Assembly (NCBI RefSeq): GCF_000270285.1
Contig: NC_015738.1
Location: 310,001 to 374,000 of the forward strand
Source: Eggerthella sp. YY7918
Lineage (GTDB): Bacteria; Actinomycetota; Coriobacteriia; Coriobacteriales; Eggerthellaceae
DNA length: 64,000 bases
Reading direction: 5' to 3'
Positions 54,146 through 63,800 of this stretch are shown here, piece by piece. The position numbers and the translations under genes are program-made. Positions within the stretch are counted from its first letter, which is position 1. Each line of letters begins with the position of its first letter. A model generated the notes under the pieces. The model saw only the letters and a list, made by a program, of their open reading frames with translations, searched no databases and was not told the DNA's origin.

Positions 54146-54315
54146 CGGTATGTGAGAGTGGTGTGTGGGAAGGGGCAGCGACCGATACTCTATTGCGAAA
54201 TTCTCGCCTCTTGTCGTAAAATCAAATCTTCCATTCGGGTTATGCTGAACAGCTCGAATCAAAACACCTTGCATCAGAGCTTTGTGATACAGCCTAGATT
54301 AGAGGCGAGAAGCAC

Positions 54316-54735
54316 ATGTACGGATTAAAAACGGAGAGCAGCTTCGATGCTGCTCATTTTCTGACTGACTACGACGGCAAGTGCGAAAATCTTCACGGCC
54401 ATCGTTGGCGCGTGGTCGCCTATATTGAGCAGGACCGTCTGCAAAGTGACGGGCAGGCGAAGGATATGGTGGTCGATTTCGGCGATTTCAAACATGCCTT
54501 GCGTGCTCTGACCGAGGAACTGGACCATATGTTTATCGTCGAGGAAGGTTCGCTTGCTCCAGAGACGGTTGCCTGCCTTGAGCGCGAAACATTTAAGCTG
54601 TTTGTGGTACCTTTCCGCACCACATCAGAGAACCTTGCCCGTTATTTTTACGAGCGACTTGAAAAGCGGGGCTTTCCGGTGTCGCTCGTTGAAGTATATG
54701 AGACGCCGCTCAACTGCGCCTACTATAGTAAGTAA
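54316..54735 (+). CDS. queD: 6-carboxytetrahydropterin synthase (QueD/6-PTPS family)
   Basis: A 139-residue cytosolic T-fold enzyme, standard family length. Zn ligands His14 (DAAHFL), His27 and His29 (LHGHRW), catalytic Cys23 (KCENLHGH) and the acidic active-site loop ending VEVYETPLNCAYY are all present. QueD makes carboxytetrahydropterin in queuosine synthesis. No queC, queE or queF is near, so it could also be a pterin enzyme of different use; the KCENLHGH motif favours the QueD side. ATG 54316 has GAGGCGAGAAG upstream. It sits between the two formate-related genes. Confidence 0.88.
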   Translation: MYGLKTESSFDAAHFLTDYDGKCENLHGHRWRVVAYIEQDRLQSDGQAKDMVVDFGDFKHALRALTEELDHMFIVEEGSLAPETVACLERETFKLFVVPFRTTSENLARYFYERLEKRGFPVSLVEVYETPLNCAYYSK

Positions 54736-54739
54736 ATCT

Positions 54740-54795
54740 CTGCGCCGAAGGAGACGTGCGCAGAAAAGTACGCTGCCCGCCTGAGGAGACGGGCA
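54740..54795 (+). other. two consecutive hairpins in the focA leader
   Basis: CTGCGC/GCGCAG (54740-54745, 54758-54763) and TGCCCG/CGGGCA (54774-54779, 54790-54795) are two short stems in a row. Both loops contain GGAGAC, like ribosome-binding sites hidden in loops. They precede the focA start by about 25 bases. They do not match a riboswitch I know. Confidence 0.4.
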
Positions 54796-54820
54796 CAGGA
54801 GAACAAGAGGGGAACGACAG

Positions 54821-55699
54821 ATGAGCTTGAACGAATCGCACATACGCGCTTTACGACCCGATGCGCTTGGGCCGACGGATATCGAGGCGAAAGCGGAGAC
54901 GGTTGCCGAGGGGAAAGTGGCCATGCCCTTCCCGCAGCTGATGGTGGCTGCCATGCTTGCGGGCATGTTTATCGCGTTCGGTGCGATGTTCTTCTGCACG
55001 TTTTTGGGTGATACCACTATGCCGTTTGCCGTGCAGCGGCTCTTTGGCGGCGTATGTTTCTGCCTTGGCCTCACGTTGGTTTTGTGCTGCGGTGCCGAGC
55101 TGTTCACGGGTAGTATGCTCATGGTCTGCGGTGCGGCCAGCAGAAAGATTGCATTTGGCGCCATGCTTAAGAACTGGGGCCTTGTGTGGATCGGCAATCT
55201 GATTGGGTCGCTGCTGGTGGTGTTTCTTGTGTTCATGTCGCACTTGGCCGATATGAACAGCGGCGGAGTTGGTACAGCGATGATCAGTGTCGCCCTCGGT
55301 AAGGTCACTCCCGATTGGATAACGCTGTTTTTCAAGGGCATACTGTGCAATATCCTTGTATGTCTGGCGGTGTGGATTGGCTTTTCGGCGCGTACGGTTG
55401 TCGATAAAATAGCCGGTTTGTTGCTGCCCATTACCGCCTTTGTCGCGTGTGGCTTCGAGCACTGCGTGGCGAACATGTTCTTTCTTCCCATGGCGTTCGT
55501 GCTGAAGATCACCGGGTTTTCCACTGCTCTTGATGCGACTGGCTTGGATATCGGCTCTATCTTATACAACCTTTCGGCGGCTACGCTCGGCAACATCGTC
55601 GGAGGCGCTGTCTTCGTAGGGTTGGCCTACTGGTTCGCCTATCGCTCTCGCAGCCCGAAAAGCACCGTCGCGATGCAGCAAGAGGCACGTGAGCAGTAA
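54821..55699 (+). CDS. formate/nitrite transporter family channel (FocA-like)
   Basis: A 292-residue inner-membrane channel with six hydrophobic helices after a 38-residue cytosolic N-terminus. The FNT pore His lies in GFEHCVANMFFLPMA; the two half-helix loops appear as CCGAELFTGSMLMV and this block. FNT channels pass formate, nitrite, hydrosulfide or lactate. Closeness to fhs favours formate. RBS AAGAGGGGAACGAC precedes ATG 54821. No pyruvate-formate-lyase gene is in view. Confidence 0.92.
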   Translation: MSLNESHIRALRPDALGPTDIEAKAETVAEGKVAMPFPQLMVAAMLAGMFIAFGAMFFCTFLGDTTMPFAVQRLFGGVCFCLGLTLVLCCGAELFTGSMLMVCGAASRKIAFGAMLKNWGLVWIGNLIGSLLVVFLVFMSHLADMNSGGVGTAMISVALGKVTPDWITLFFKGILCNILVCLAVWIGFSARTVVDKIAGLLLPITAFVACGFEHCVANMFFLPMAFVLKITGFSTALDATGLDIGSILYNLSAATLGNIVGGAVFVGLAYWFAYRSRSPKSTVAMQQEAREQ

Positions 55700-55736
55700 A
55701 CCGCCCGCGCGGCTGCTTCTTTAAGAGATGCCTCGC

Positions 55737-57266
55737 CTAGTCGGCAATCCTGTCGAAGGCGTCAATAAGCTCATCGCGCGTGTGTACGTTGGCTTTGCGA
55801 TAAATATGACTGACGTGGGTTTTAACCGTGTTGTAGGACAAGAACGTTTCCGTTGCGATGGAGCGTAGGCTTCGTCCTCGCAATAGATAGTCAAGAATTT
55901 CCTGTTCGCGCGATGAAAGCCCATAAAACTCGCTGAAGGCTGCGCGCCGTTTGTCCAGGCTCTTGTCGGCTTGCGCATCGTTGTCGGGATGCTCGGATTC
56001 GTCTGAGCTCACTTCGCGCGTAGCCAAGAGCTCTAATGCCTTTTTGTCGCGGTTTCTATTCTCGATATCTTCCAATACCTTGGGAAAAACGAGGATTCCT
56101 ACAAGAATGAGCAGATAGACAACGACAAGAATGACCCCGATAGACCAGACAGAAGACAGCGACGTTACGGCGAAGAGAAGTCCGAAACCCGCAAGCAACC
56201 CCACATCGATGGCGCAGGTTCCAAGAGCAAATATTCGAGATGGGAGTGCATTGGTTTCCGATGCAAACACACTGAACTCGGTATAGATGTAGATGAGGAA
56301 GAGGTGGTATCCCGTCTGCATGAATACGCCGGCCCATGATTCAAGCCCGGTGGTGAATACGGAAAGAACAAGAAGCCCGCCGGCCATGAGGGGTACGATC
56401 AAGCGAGAAAAAACGTTGGTGCTTCCGCGCTTCATGAAGAGAAAATCAAGAAAGCTCGCAAGCATGACAAGAACGCAGACGCAGGAAAACACCATGCCCC
56501 AGCTGCCCACAACATCGCCGTGACTGATTGAGGCGTAACTATTCTGGTAGAGGCCGGCGGGAAGGGCCAGTACAAAACAGCAGAGCAGCAGACGAATGAA
56601 TATTCTTTTCACGTGCTCGCTGGAAGCGGGTTCGGAAACGAAATCGAAAGCGTTTTGCTCGGTGCGCTCAGGGATGGCGGTCTGAGAGAGAGGATCGCGG
56701 GCGGTCGATTCCTCGGTAAGAATTTTGTTCGCACCGACAATGCAGCGAACCATAACGATCGGCAGCGCAAAACAGGTGAACAGAGCGATGAGCGGCGGAA
56801 GACAAACGATAAGCAATATAATCATCAGGCCCGCAACGACGGATCCGGAAAGCACCAAGTGCTGCACATCTCCCTCTTGTAGGCGTGTGCAGGATTCTCC
56901 CCAGATCAGCAGAACAAACGAGGTCCCTATGCCAGAAACTACCGAACCGATCAGCGTCAGGCTGGTCGCAGGAAGCGCATAGCCTATAAAAAGCGCGGCT
57001 GTGCCCGCAATAATAAGGGGCGGCGCACCGGTAACGAACGCACGACGTTGCGAATAGGGCGCAAGCCTTTTTGAAAGCAAACCAAATATCAGAAGGCACA
57101 CGCAGTGAGTGCCGACATTGAGCAACCACGTGGCGTGCATAAAGGAAATATCTGCGCTTGGCCACAACGATGCCGTGATCAACAAGGCGCCCGACCACGC
57201 CCAATATGAACCTATGCCGATCAAGCAATAAAATACGACATCAAACCTGAGGTTAGTTTCTCTCAC
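55737..57266 (-). CDS. membrane-anchored LuxR-type transcriptional regulator 2
   Basis: The product is 509 residues from GTG 57266, which has GGAGGAG at 57278-57272 and ideal spacing; the open frame up to 57335 adds an acidic leader. The membrane part has 10-12 hydrophobic segments. The C-terminal LuxR HTH is LSSREQEILDYLLRGRSLRSI and SYNTVKTHVSHIYRKA. It shares the layout of regulator 1 with little similarity in the membrane part, as expected if the two sense different ligands. It is divergent from reductase 2, with a palindrome in the shared promoter region. Probably a one-component sensor controlling that reductase. Confidence 0.92.
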   Translation of the reverse strand: MRETNLRFDVVFYCLIGIGSYWAWSGALLITASLWPSADISFMHATWLLNVGTHCVCLLIFGLLSKRLAPYSQRRAFVTGAPPLIIAGTAALFIGYALPATSLTLIGSVVSGIGTSFVLLIWGESCTRLQEGDVQHLVLSGSVVAGLMIILLIVCLPPLIALFTCFALPIVMVRCIVGANKILTEESTARDPLSQTAIPERTEQNAFDFVSEPASSEHVKRIFIRLLLCCFVLALPAGLYQNSYASISHGDVVGSWGMVFSCVCVLVMLASFLDFLFMKRGSTNVFSRLIVPLMAGGLLVLSVFTTGLESWAGVFMQTGYHLFLIYIYTEFSVFASETNALPSRIFALGTCAIDVGLLAGFGLLFAVTSLSSVWSIGVILVVVYLLILVGILVFPKVLEDIENRNRDKKALELLATREVSSDESEHPDNDAQADKSLDKRRAAFSEFYGLSSREQEILDYLLRGRSLRSIATETFLSYNTVKTHVSHIYRKANVHTRDELIDAFDRIAD

Positions 57267-57338
57267 GGTTTCTCCTCCCTCGTCCCTCACGTCATTATCG
57301 CAAAACGTCAAAGGACCCGTTTCCTGCAACATCATACA

Positions 57339-57367
57339 GATCGGGTGATTTTGACAAACACCCGATC
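57339..57367. promoter_or_regulatory. candidate operator between LuxR regulator 2 and reductase 2
   Basis: A perfect 9-bp dyad: GATCGGGTG (57339-57347), 11-base spacer, CACCCGATC (57359-57367). It lies 73 bases from the regulator start and 120 from the reductase start, so it can serve both directions. Its GGGTGATTTT (57343-57352) recurs upstream of reductase 1. Confidence 0.6.
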
Positions 57368-57486
57368 CTCCTGATGATTGTCGCTTACGGACGGAATATG
57401 TTTTATGCGCGATGGCGGCCGTTTACTGCGTTTCAGCGAGCGGACACCTTCGGCGCAGTGGTTAAGAAGTGAAAGGGAGGGTTGAT

Positions 57487-59067
57487 ATGAGTACAAGGGG
57501 AGTAAAGCTTTCTCGTAGAGGTTTTCTCGGGTTGACCGCGGCAGGGGCACTTGTAGCGGGAGCCGGTTTGGCGGGTTGTTCTTCGCAGGAGCCTAAGGCT
57601 GCGACGGCGAGTGATGAGGCAGAAGGCTATACACCGGGCACCATTGTTGAAACTATCGACACCGATATTGTCGTTGTGGGCTTAGGTATGTCGGGTCTTT
57701 CAGCGGCGGTGCAGGCAGCCAATAACGGAGATGCGGTCGTTGGCATTGAGGCGACAGGCGTGACCGGCGGCAATGGTATTGGCGTCGAAGGCATCTTTGC
57801 GGTGGGCACCGATATGCAGAAGAAGGCTGGCATTGAGATTGAGCCGGTCGAGGTTGTGCAGACCGAGCTTGAAGAAGCGCAGATGGTAACCGACGGCGCC
57901 CTATGGAAAAAACTGGTTCAGTCGTCGGCCGACAACGTGTCGTGGCTTATGGAGCAGGGTGTTCAATTCTCGGGCGTCGTTGACGACTATTTGGGTTCGG
58001 GTATCGTATCGGGCTTTCACTGGTTTGAAGGGAATATCGCAAGTGAAGGCTACATTCCCCAGATGACCCAGCGCGCGGAAGAATTGGGCGTCGACATGCG
58101 CTTCAACACTCCCGCGAAGGCGCTTATCACCGAGAACGGCAAGGTTGTCGGCGTGTTTGCGCACAACCAAGATGGTGATGACATTCAAATCAACGCGAAA
58201 GCGGTTATCCTCGCAACGGGCGGTTATGCTCAAAACCAGAAGTTTATGGAAGAGCGTGGATTCAACTGGGAGAACATTGTTTACGGCGGCACGCCGGGCC
58301 ACAACGGCGATGGTTTGACCATGGCGCTGGAAGCGGGTGCCCGAAGCTTTGTTAAAAACTCAACCTTTAACTGCACGAATATCATTGGTCAGGGCGATAC
58401 GTTTGCCTGGAAGGCCGATTCGTTCACGTCCACGTTCTGCGGTGCTGGCATGTTCGGTACCGGGGGTAACCAGCTGTGGGTAAACCAGGATGCCGATCGG
58501 TTTATCAACGAAAACTTTGCAGCGGCCAACTTCGAGATGCAGAGCGTTCCCGCTATGACGCAGCGTGTCATGTATACCGTATTCGATCGTGCCATTCTTG
58601 AGTCTTCGCTTGCGAACGATCCCGATACGATCAAGCGGGTGGATGATGCGAAGGAGGCCGATCTTGCGGTGGCCGACACTCTTGCAGAAGCCGCCGAGCA
58701 GCTCGGACTGGACGCAGAAGCGCTGCAAGCTTCGGTTGATCGCTACAACGAGCTGTGCAAGACGGGCGTGGATGCGGACTTCGGTAAGCCCGCTGAGCTT
58801 ATGGTTCCCATCGAGAATCCGCCCTTCTACGTGGGCAAACTCAATCAGTACTACCTGATGTCGGTTGGTGGCATCGAGTGCAACATCAACGCTCAAGTTA
58901 TTGATGAGAGCAAAACGCCTATCGAGGGCCTCTATGCGGTCGGCACCGATGGCTGCATGCTCTATCGCAACATCTATACCATCAATGTGGGTGGTACGTG
59001 CAACGCCAACAACATCAATTCGGGTCGCACTGCCGCCAATCATGCGCACTCCGTGATAGCAGGATAA
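57487..59067 (+). CDS. exported FAD-dependent reductase 2 (fumarate-reductase flavoprotein family, Tat lipoprotein)
   Basis: The product is 526 residues from ATG 57487 (AAAGGGAGGG upstream). Twin-arginine signal SRRGFLGLTAAGALVAG, then lipobox LAGC, so it is anchored outside the membrane. The FAD Rossmann motif is DIVVVGLGMSGLSAAVQAA and the C-terminal FAD contact is GLYAVGTDGCMLYRNIYTI. Like reductase 1 it has neither FMN-binding nor haem domain. It belongs to the broad group that reduces unsaturated acids and related acceptors in anaerobic respiration. Acceptor not readable. Divergent regulator 2 is its likely controller. The two reductases share family but not close sequence. Confidence 0.92.
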   Translation: MSTRGVKLSRRGFLGLTAAGALVAGAGLAGCSSQEPKAATASDEAEGYTPGTIVETIDTDIVVVGLGMSGLSAAVQAANNGDAVVGIEATGVTGGNGIGVEGIFAVGTDMQKKAGIEIEPVEVVQTELEEAQMVTDGALWKKLVQSSADNVSWLMEQGVQFSGVVDDYLGSGIVSGFHWFEGNIASEGYIPQMTQRAEELGVDMRFNTPAKALITENGKVVGVFAHNQDGDDIQINAKAVILATGGYAQNQKFMEERGFNWENIVYGGTPGHNGDGLTMALEAGARSFVKNSTFNCTNIIGQGDTFAWKADSFTSTFCGAGMFGTGGNQLWVNQDADRFINENFAAANFEMQSVPAMTQRVMYTVFDRAILESSLANDPDTIKRVDDAKEADLAVADTLAEAAEQLGLDAEALQASVDRYNELCKTGVDADFGKPAELMVPIENPPFYVGKLNQYYLMSVGGIECNINAQVIDESKTPIEGLYAVGTDGCMLYRNIYTINVGGTCNANNINSGRTAANHAHSVIAG

Positions 59068-59096
59068 CCAGCCGCAGATACCCAGCTCCCTCCCCG

Positions 59097-59132
59097 TAAG
59101 CGGAGTTCGCGATACGAAGCGAACTCCGCTTA
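59097..59132 (+). terminator. terminator after reductase 2
   Basis: TAAGCGGAGTTCGC (59097-59110) and GCGAACTCCGCTTA (59119-59132) form a perfect 14-bp stem with an 8-base loop, 30 bases after the stop, followed by a T/G-rich run. Confidence 0.75.
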
Positions 59133-59256
59133 TGTCTGTGTGAGATGTCGATCAACAGCTCATCGGGATAAGTCGCTACGCCGTGAGCGCATTACGCTAC
59201 AATAGCACCGTTTTTTCAAAGCAATTTTGTACAAGACGGTTCCGAGAGGATGTGTA

Positions 59257-60720
59257 GTGGCTGAAGGGACTACAAAAGCCCGCCATGATGTCGAAGCGCC
59301 GGGGAAACCCGGTAGCGCGCATCGCGAGCGTTTTGGAACGCGGCTCGGCTTCATCCTTATATCTGCCGGTTGTGCGATTGGCCTCGGCAATGTCTGGCGC
59401 TTTCCCTATATCACGGGCGAGTACGGTGGCGCGGCGTTCGTGGTCATGTACCTGGTTTTTCTCATTATCTTAGGCTTGCCGGTCATGGTGATGGAATTCG
59501 CCGTTGGCCGTGCCAGCCAAAAAAGTGCAGCGCAGGCATTCGATACGTTGCAGCCATCTGGCAGGTGGCACTGGTTTTCGTGGTGGGGTTACATCGGGTG
59601 TATGGTGCTCATGATGTTCTACACCACGGTGGGCGGCTGGATGCTGTCGTTTGTGGTGAAGATGGGCACGGGCGCGTTCAATGGGCTGGACAGCGCGGGA
59701 GTCGCCGCGGTGTTTGGCGACATGCTGGCCAACCCCACCGAGCTTATCGGGTGGATGCTCGTGGTTATTGTGCTGGGCTTTTTGGTGTGCAGCCTCGGAT
59801 TGCAGAAGGGTGTCGAGCGCATCACGAAAGTGATGATGGTCTGCCTTCTGGGCATCATGGTGTTGCTGGTGGTGCGTGCCGTTACCCTGCCGGGTGGCCT
59901 CGCCGGCCTTGAATTCTATCTCATTCCCGATTTTGACAAACTGTTTGCGGGTGCAACGCCCTCCGAACAGTGGGGTACATTTGCCGATGCGGTGTTTGCG
60001 GCTATGGGCCAGGCGTTCTTTACGCTGTCACTGGGCATTTCAGCAATGGAAATATTCGGCAGCTACATTGGTAAGGAGCGATCGCTTACTGGTGAAGCGC
60101 TGCGCATCTGCGGACTGGACACGGCCGTTGCGCTTATGGCGGGTCTTATCATTTTCCCGGCATGCTTTGCCTTTGCCGTGCAGCCTGATAGTGGTCCTGG
60201 TCTCGTGTTCGTTACGCTGCCAAGCGTGTTCAACCAGATGCCGTTTGGGCAGCTATGGGGTGCGCTGTTTTTTGTGTTCATGAGCTTTGCGGCGCTTTCC
60301 ACCATCATTGCGGTATTTGAAAACCTCATCAGCTGGTCTATGGATAAATGGGGGTGGGATCGCAAACGGGCGGTGGCACGCACAGCCCTTATTGTGACCG
60401 TGCTCAGCCTGCCGTGTGCACTTGGGTTTAATGTGCTGTCGGGTGTAACCATTCCGGCTATCGGTGACATTCAGTCTATCGAGGATTTCGTCGTGTCAAA
60501 CAACCTTCTGCCGCTGGGTAGCCTTTTCTACGTGTTGTTCTGCGTGACGCGTAAAGGTTGGGGATGGGATAACTTCCTTGCCGAAGCCGACACGGGCCGG
60601 GGGGTAAAATTTCCTGCATGGTCGCGCCTCTGGCTGAAGTTTGGCATTCCGATTCTTATTGTTGCCATTTTCATCATGGGCTACGTTCCAAAGTTTTCAA
60701 TCTGGTTTGGTTTGGGATAA
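59257..60720 (+). CDS. sodium-dependent transporter, NSS/SNF family
   Basis: The product is 487 residues from GTG 59257, which has GAGAGGA 7 bases upstream; TTG 59227 would place the ribosome site inside the gene. It has about 11-12 helices. Helix 1 has the sodium- and substrate-binding stretch SAGCAIGLGNVWRFPYITGE, with the unwound Gly pair. Bacterial NSS members (LeuT, TnaT, MhsT) import amino acids with Na+. The substrate is likely an amino acid but cannot be set from sequence. No operon partner; 98 bases separate it from the c-di-GMP gene. Confidence 0.94.
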   Translation: MAEGTTKARHDVEAPGKPGSAHRERFGTRLGFILISAGCAIGLGNVWRFPYITGEYGGAAFVVMYLVFLIILGLPVMVMEFAVGRASQKSAAQAFDTLQPSGRWHWFSWWGYIGCMVLMMFYTTVGGWMLSFVVKMGTGAFNGLDSAGVAAVFGDMLANPTELIGWMLVVIVLGFLVCSLGLQKGVERITKVMMVCLLGIMVLLVVRAVTLPGGLAGLEFYLIPDFDKLFAGATPSEQWGTFADAVFAAMGQAFFTLSLGISAMEIFGSYIGKERSLTGEALRICGLDTAVALMAGLIIFPACFAFAVQPDSGPGLVFVTLPSVFNQMPFGQLWGALFFVFMSFAALSTIIAVFENLISWSMDKWGWDRKRAVARTALIVTVLSLPCALGFNVLSGVTIPAIGDIQSIEDFVVSNNLLPLGSLFYVLFCVTRKGWGWDNFLAEADTGRGVKFPAWSRLWLKFGIPILIVAIFIMGYVPKFSIWFGLG

Positions 60721-60818
60721 CGGCGAAAAAAGTTTACAATAGGCTCTGCATACTTGCGAATAACTAAAGAAAGGCGCTGGACTATAGACAAGCACATCAC
60801 ACATGGGGTGAAAATCGC

Positions 60819-63800
60819 ATGGCTTCGATGATCGAACGAGCTGAGACAAGCGCATACGTAATTGATCGCGATTATCGTATTGTCTATTCGAACGAAACGT
60901 CCAAAAGCGAATTTCCTGGTATCTTTGATGGAGCCACGTGCTTCCGCGTTCTGCGCGGTTTTAATGCCCCGTGTGAAGATTGTCCACTTCGTCTGGTTTC
61001 GGGTGGTAAAACGCTCATCTACAACCAAGTGACGGAAAGCTGGGTTGAAATTGAAGTGAGCGACATCGAATGGCCCGGCGCCGGTCCGTGCCATATCTTT
61101 TTATGTCGCAAGGTTGCGGGACCCGAAATCGAAGCGCCCCGCCAAGAAGAACGGGATGTTCTTACGGGGCTTCGCAGCCGTCTGTCCTTTTTGCATGCGG
61201 CAGCCGATGTGCTGGCCGCTCATCCCGACCAGCGTTACTGCCTTATGGTCATCGACATCGAACACTTCAAGCTGTTCAACGAACTGTATGGCGAAGAGGA
61301 AGGCGACCGTTTCCTTCGCGAGGTGGGAGAGCTTCTGTCGCAAACCGAAATCGAATGCGGCGGAGTTGCCGGCTATCTTTTGGGCGATGACTTCTGTATG
61401 GTGCTTCCGCGCGATGAAGCCGTTATCGAGCATATCCAAGACGAGCTGACAAAGAAAGCGCGTCGCTACGGAAAGGGCGTCGGTTTTCTTCCCTCGTTTG
61501 GTCTGTATGCCATCGACGATCTCAGTTTGCCGGTCAGCACCATGCACGACCGAGCCCTTTTGGCGCTCGCTTCCATCAAGGGAAACTACGCACAAAGAGC
61601 GTGTTGGTACGACGACGAGATGATGCGCGAGATGGAAGACGATCATGCGCTGCTGCTTGGTGTGCAGCGCGCGCTTGAAAACGGCGAGATCATGTTCTAT
61701 GCGCAACCAAAGTGCAGCATGGCTTCGGGGAAAATTGTCGGTCTTGAAGCGCTTGTGCGTTGGATACATCCCGAACGAGGCGTCATTCCGCCGAGCGAAT
61801 TCGTCCCCATGCTTGAGCGTAACGGCCTTATTACGACGCTTGACCTCTACGTATGGGAGCAGGTATGCCGCGCGCTAAAGGAATGGATAGGCAAGGGGCA
61901 TATCGGCATTCCTATATCCGTGAATGTTTCGCGGCGGGACATGTACGCCATCGACGTGGTGGACACGTTTGTGTATCTGACAAACAAATACGACCTGGAT
62001 CCTGCGTTGCTGGAAGTCGAAATTACCGAGAGCGCTTTCGTCGAAGATTATGAGAAGATTTCGACCATCGTCGACCGGCTGCGCGAGGCGGGATTCACCG
62101 TACTCATGGACGACTTCGGCAGCGGCTATTCGTCGCTTGGCATGCTGAAAGACGTGAACGTCGACATTCTTAAGCTCGACATAAAACTGCTTGATCTCAG
62201 CGACCGTTCCGGTAAGGGACGCCGAATTCTCGAGTCCACTATCAGCATGGCGCGCCTTCTTGACCTGCGTCTTGTCGCTGAAGGCGTGGAGACCGAAGAC
62301 CAGCGCGATTTTTTGCTCAAGGCCGGCTGCCTGTATGCCCAGGGATATTACTTTTACCGCCCGCAGTCTCGGGAACAGATCGAGGAATTGCTCCTCAACC
62401 AAGAGAACGTGGACTTGCGCGGCATTCAGGTAAACCCCATTGGGCGGCTGCAGGTTCGTCAGCTGCTCAACGACAGCGTGCTCAGCGACACTATGATGGA
62501 CGACATCTTAGGCCCCATCGCCTTTTATGACATGTACGACGGTCGCGTCGAAGTGGCAAGTGCCAACGACCAGTACTGCCGTCTTATGGGCATGGATTTG
62601 ATAGAAGTACAAGAACAGCGCACCGACATTGCAGAGCTGGTGTACGAAGCGGATCGCGATGACTTTTATCAGGCGTTGGAACAGGCATTCTGCAATGCGC
62701 CGGAAGGCGCGGCGGCAAACGTGCGACGTATGCGCAAGGACGGCGAAACGGTGGTCGTCCACGTGCGCCTGTTCTTCTTGCGTGAGCGCGATGGTCATCG
62801 CCTGTTCTATGGCTCGGTGTCCGACGTGACCGACCAGTTGTCGAAGGCGCGTCTTTTGGAATCGTCTCAGCGTGCGCTGGCGGCCGTGGTGGAAGTTTCT
62901 TCGCACGACCCCTCATTTATGAGTCTTGATGAGGAGAACCGTCGGGCCGCTGCCGTCATTTTCGCGCAGATGACGCCCGGAGGCATGATAGGTGGGTACT
63001 GCGAAGAGGGCTTTCCGCTGTACTTCGCCAACGCCGAAATGGTCAAGCTGCTTGGCTACGATTCCTACGAAGAATTTGTCGAAGGCATCGGCGGCCTCGT
63101 GGGCAACACCATTCATCCCGACGATCAAGAGTCGGTGGCGCGGGATATTGGGCCTGAGTATTATGCGGGACTTGAATACACCACGACGTATCGCATGCCC
63201 AAAAAAGACGGCACGTGGTTCTGGACGCTTGATAAGGGCCGAGTGGTCGAAGCGGAGGACGGGCGACTGGCCATTGTGAGCGCATGTACCGACATCACTG
63301 ACGTTATGTCGGCCCAGCAGCGTCTTGCCGAGCGCAACAAACTGTTGTTGAGCCAGAACAAAGAGCTTGCCTTCTTGAATGAAGACATGCCGGGCGGCTA
63401 TCACCGGTGTCTTTATTCTCCCGGTTTTGATTTCCTTTATATGAGCGACCGTTTCCTCGATTTGGTTGGGTACACGCGTGAGGAAATACAAGAACTCTTC
63501 GATGATAAGTTTGCGAACATGGTGCATCCCGACGACCAGGCGTTGGTGGCGGAGTGTGTTAACCAGCTCAAGAAGGAGCGCGGTTCGACGGTCATTTCTT
63601 TGGAATACCGCATGAAAACGAAGAACGGCTATATGTGGGTGGTCGATCAAAGCCGCTACTTGGAATACGAAGGGCGTGCCTTTTTGCAGGGTGTGGTGGT
63701 GGACATCACCGAAACGGTGGAGCTGCGCAACGCCATACGCGCGCTGGCCGACCATAGCAAGTGCAGCATCGCGGTTCTTTCGTGGTCCGATCGCGATCAG

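Noticed and set aside
52265-54274. Minus-strand frame of about 670 codons opposite fhs
   Set aside because: Exact shadow of the conserved fhs gene, His/Arg-rich, no domain.
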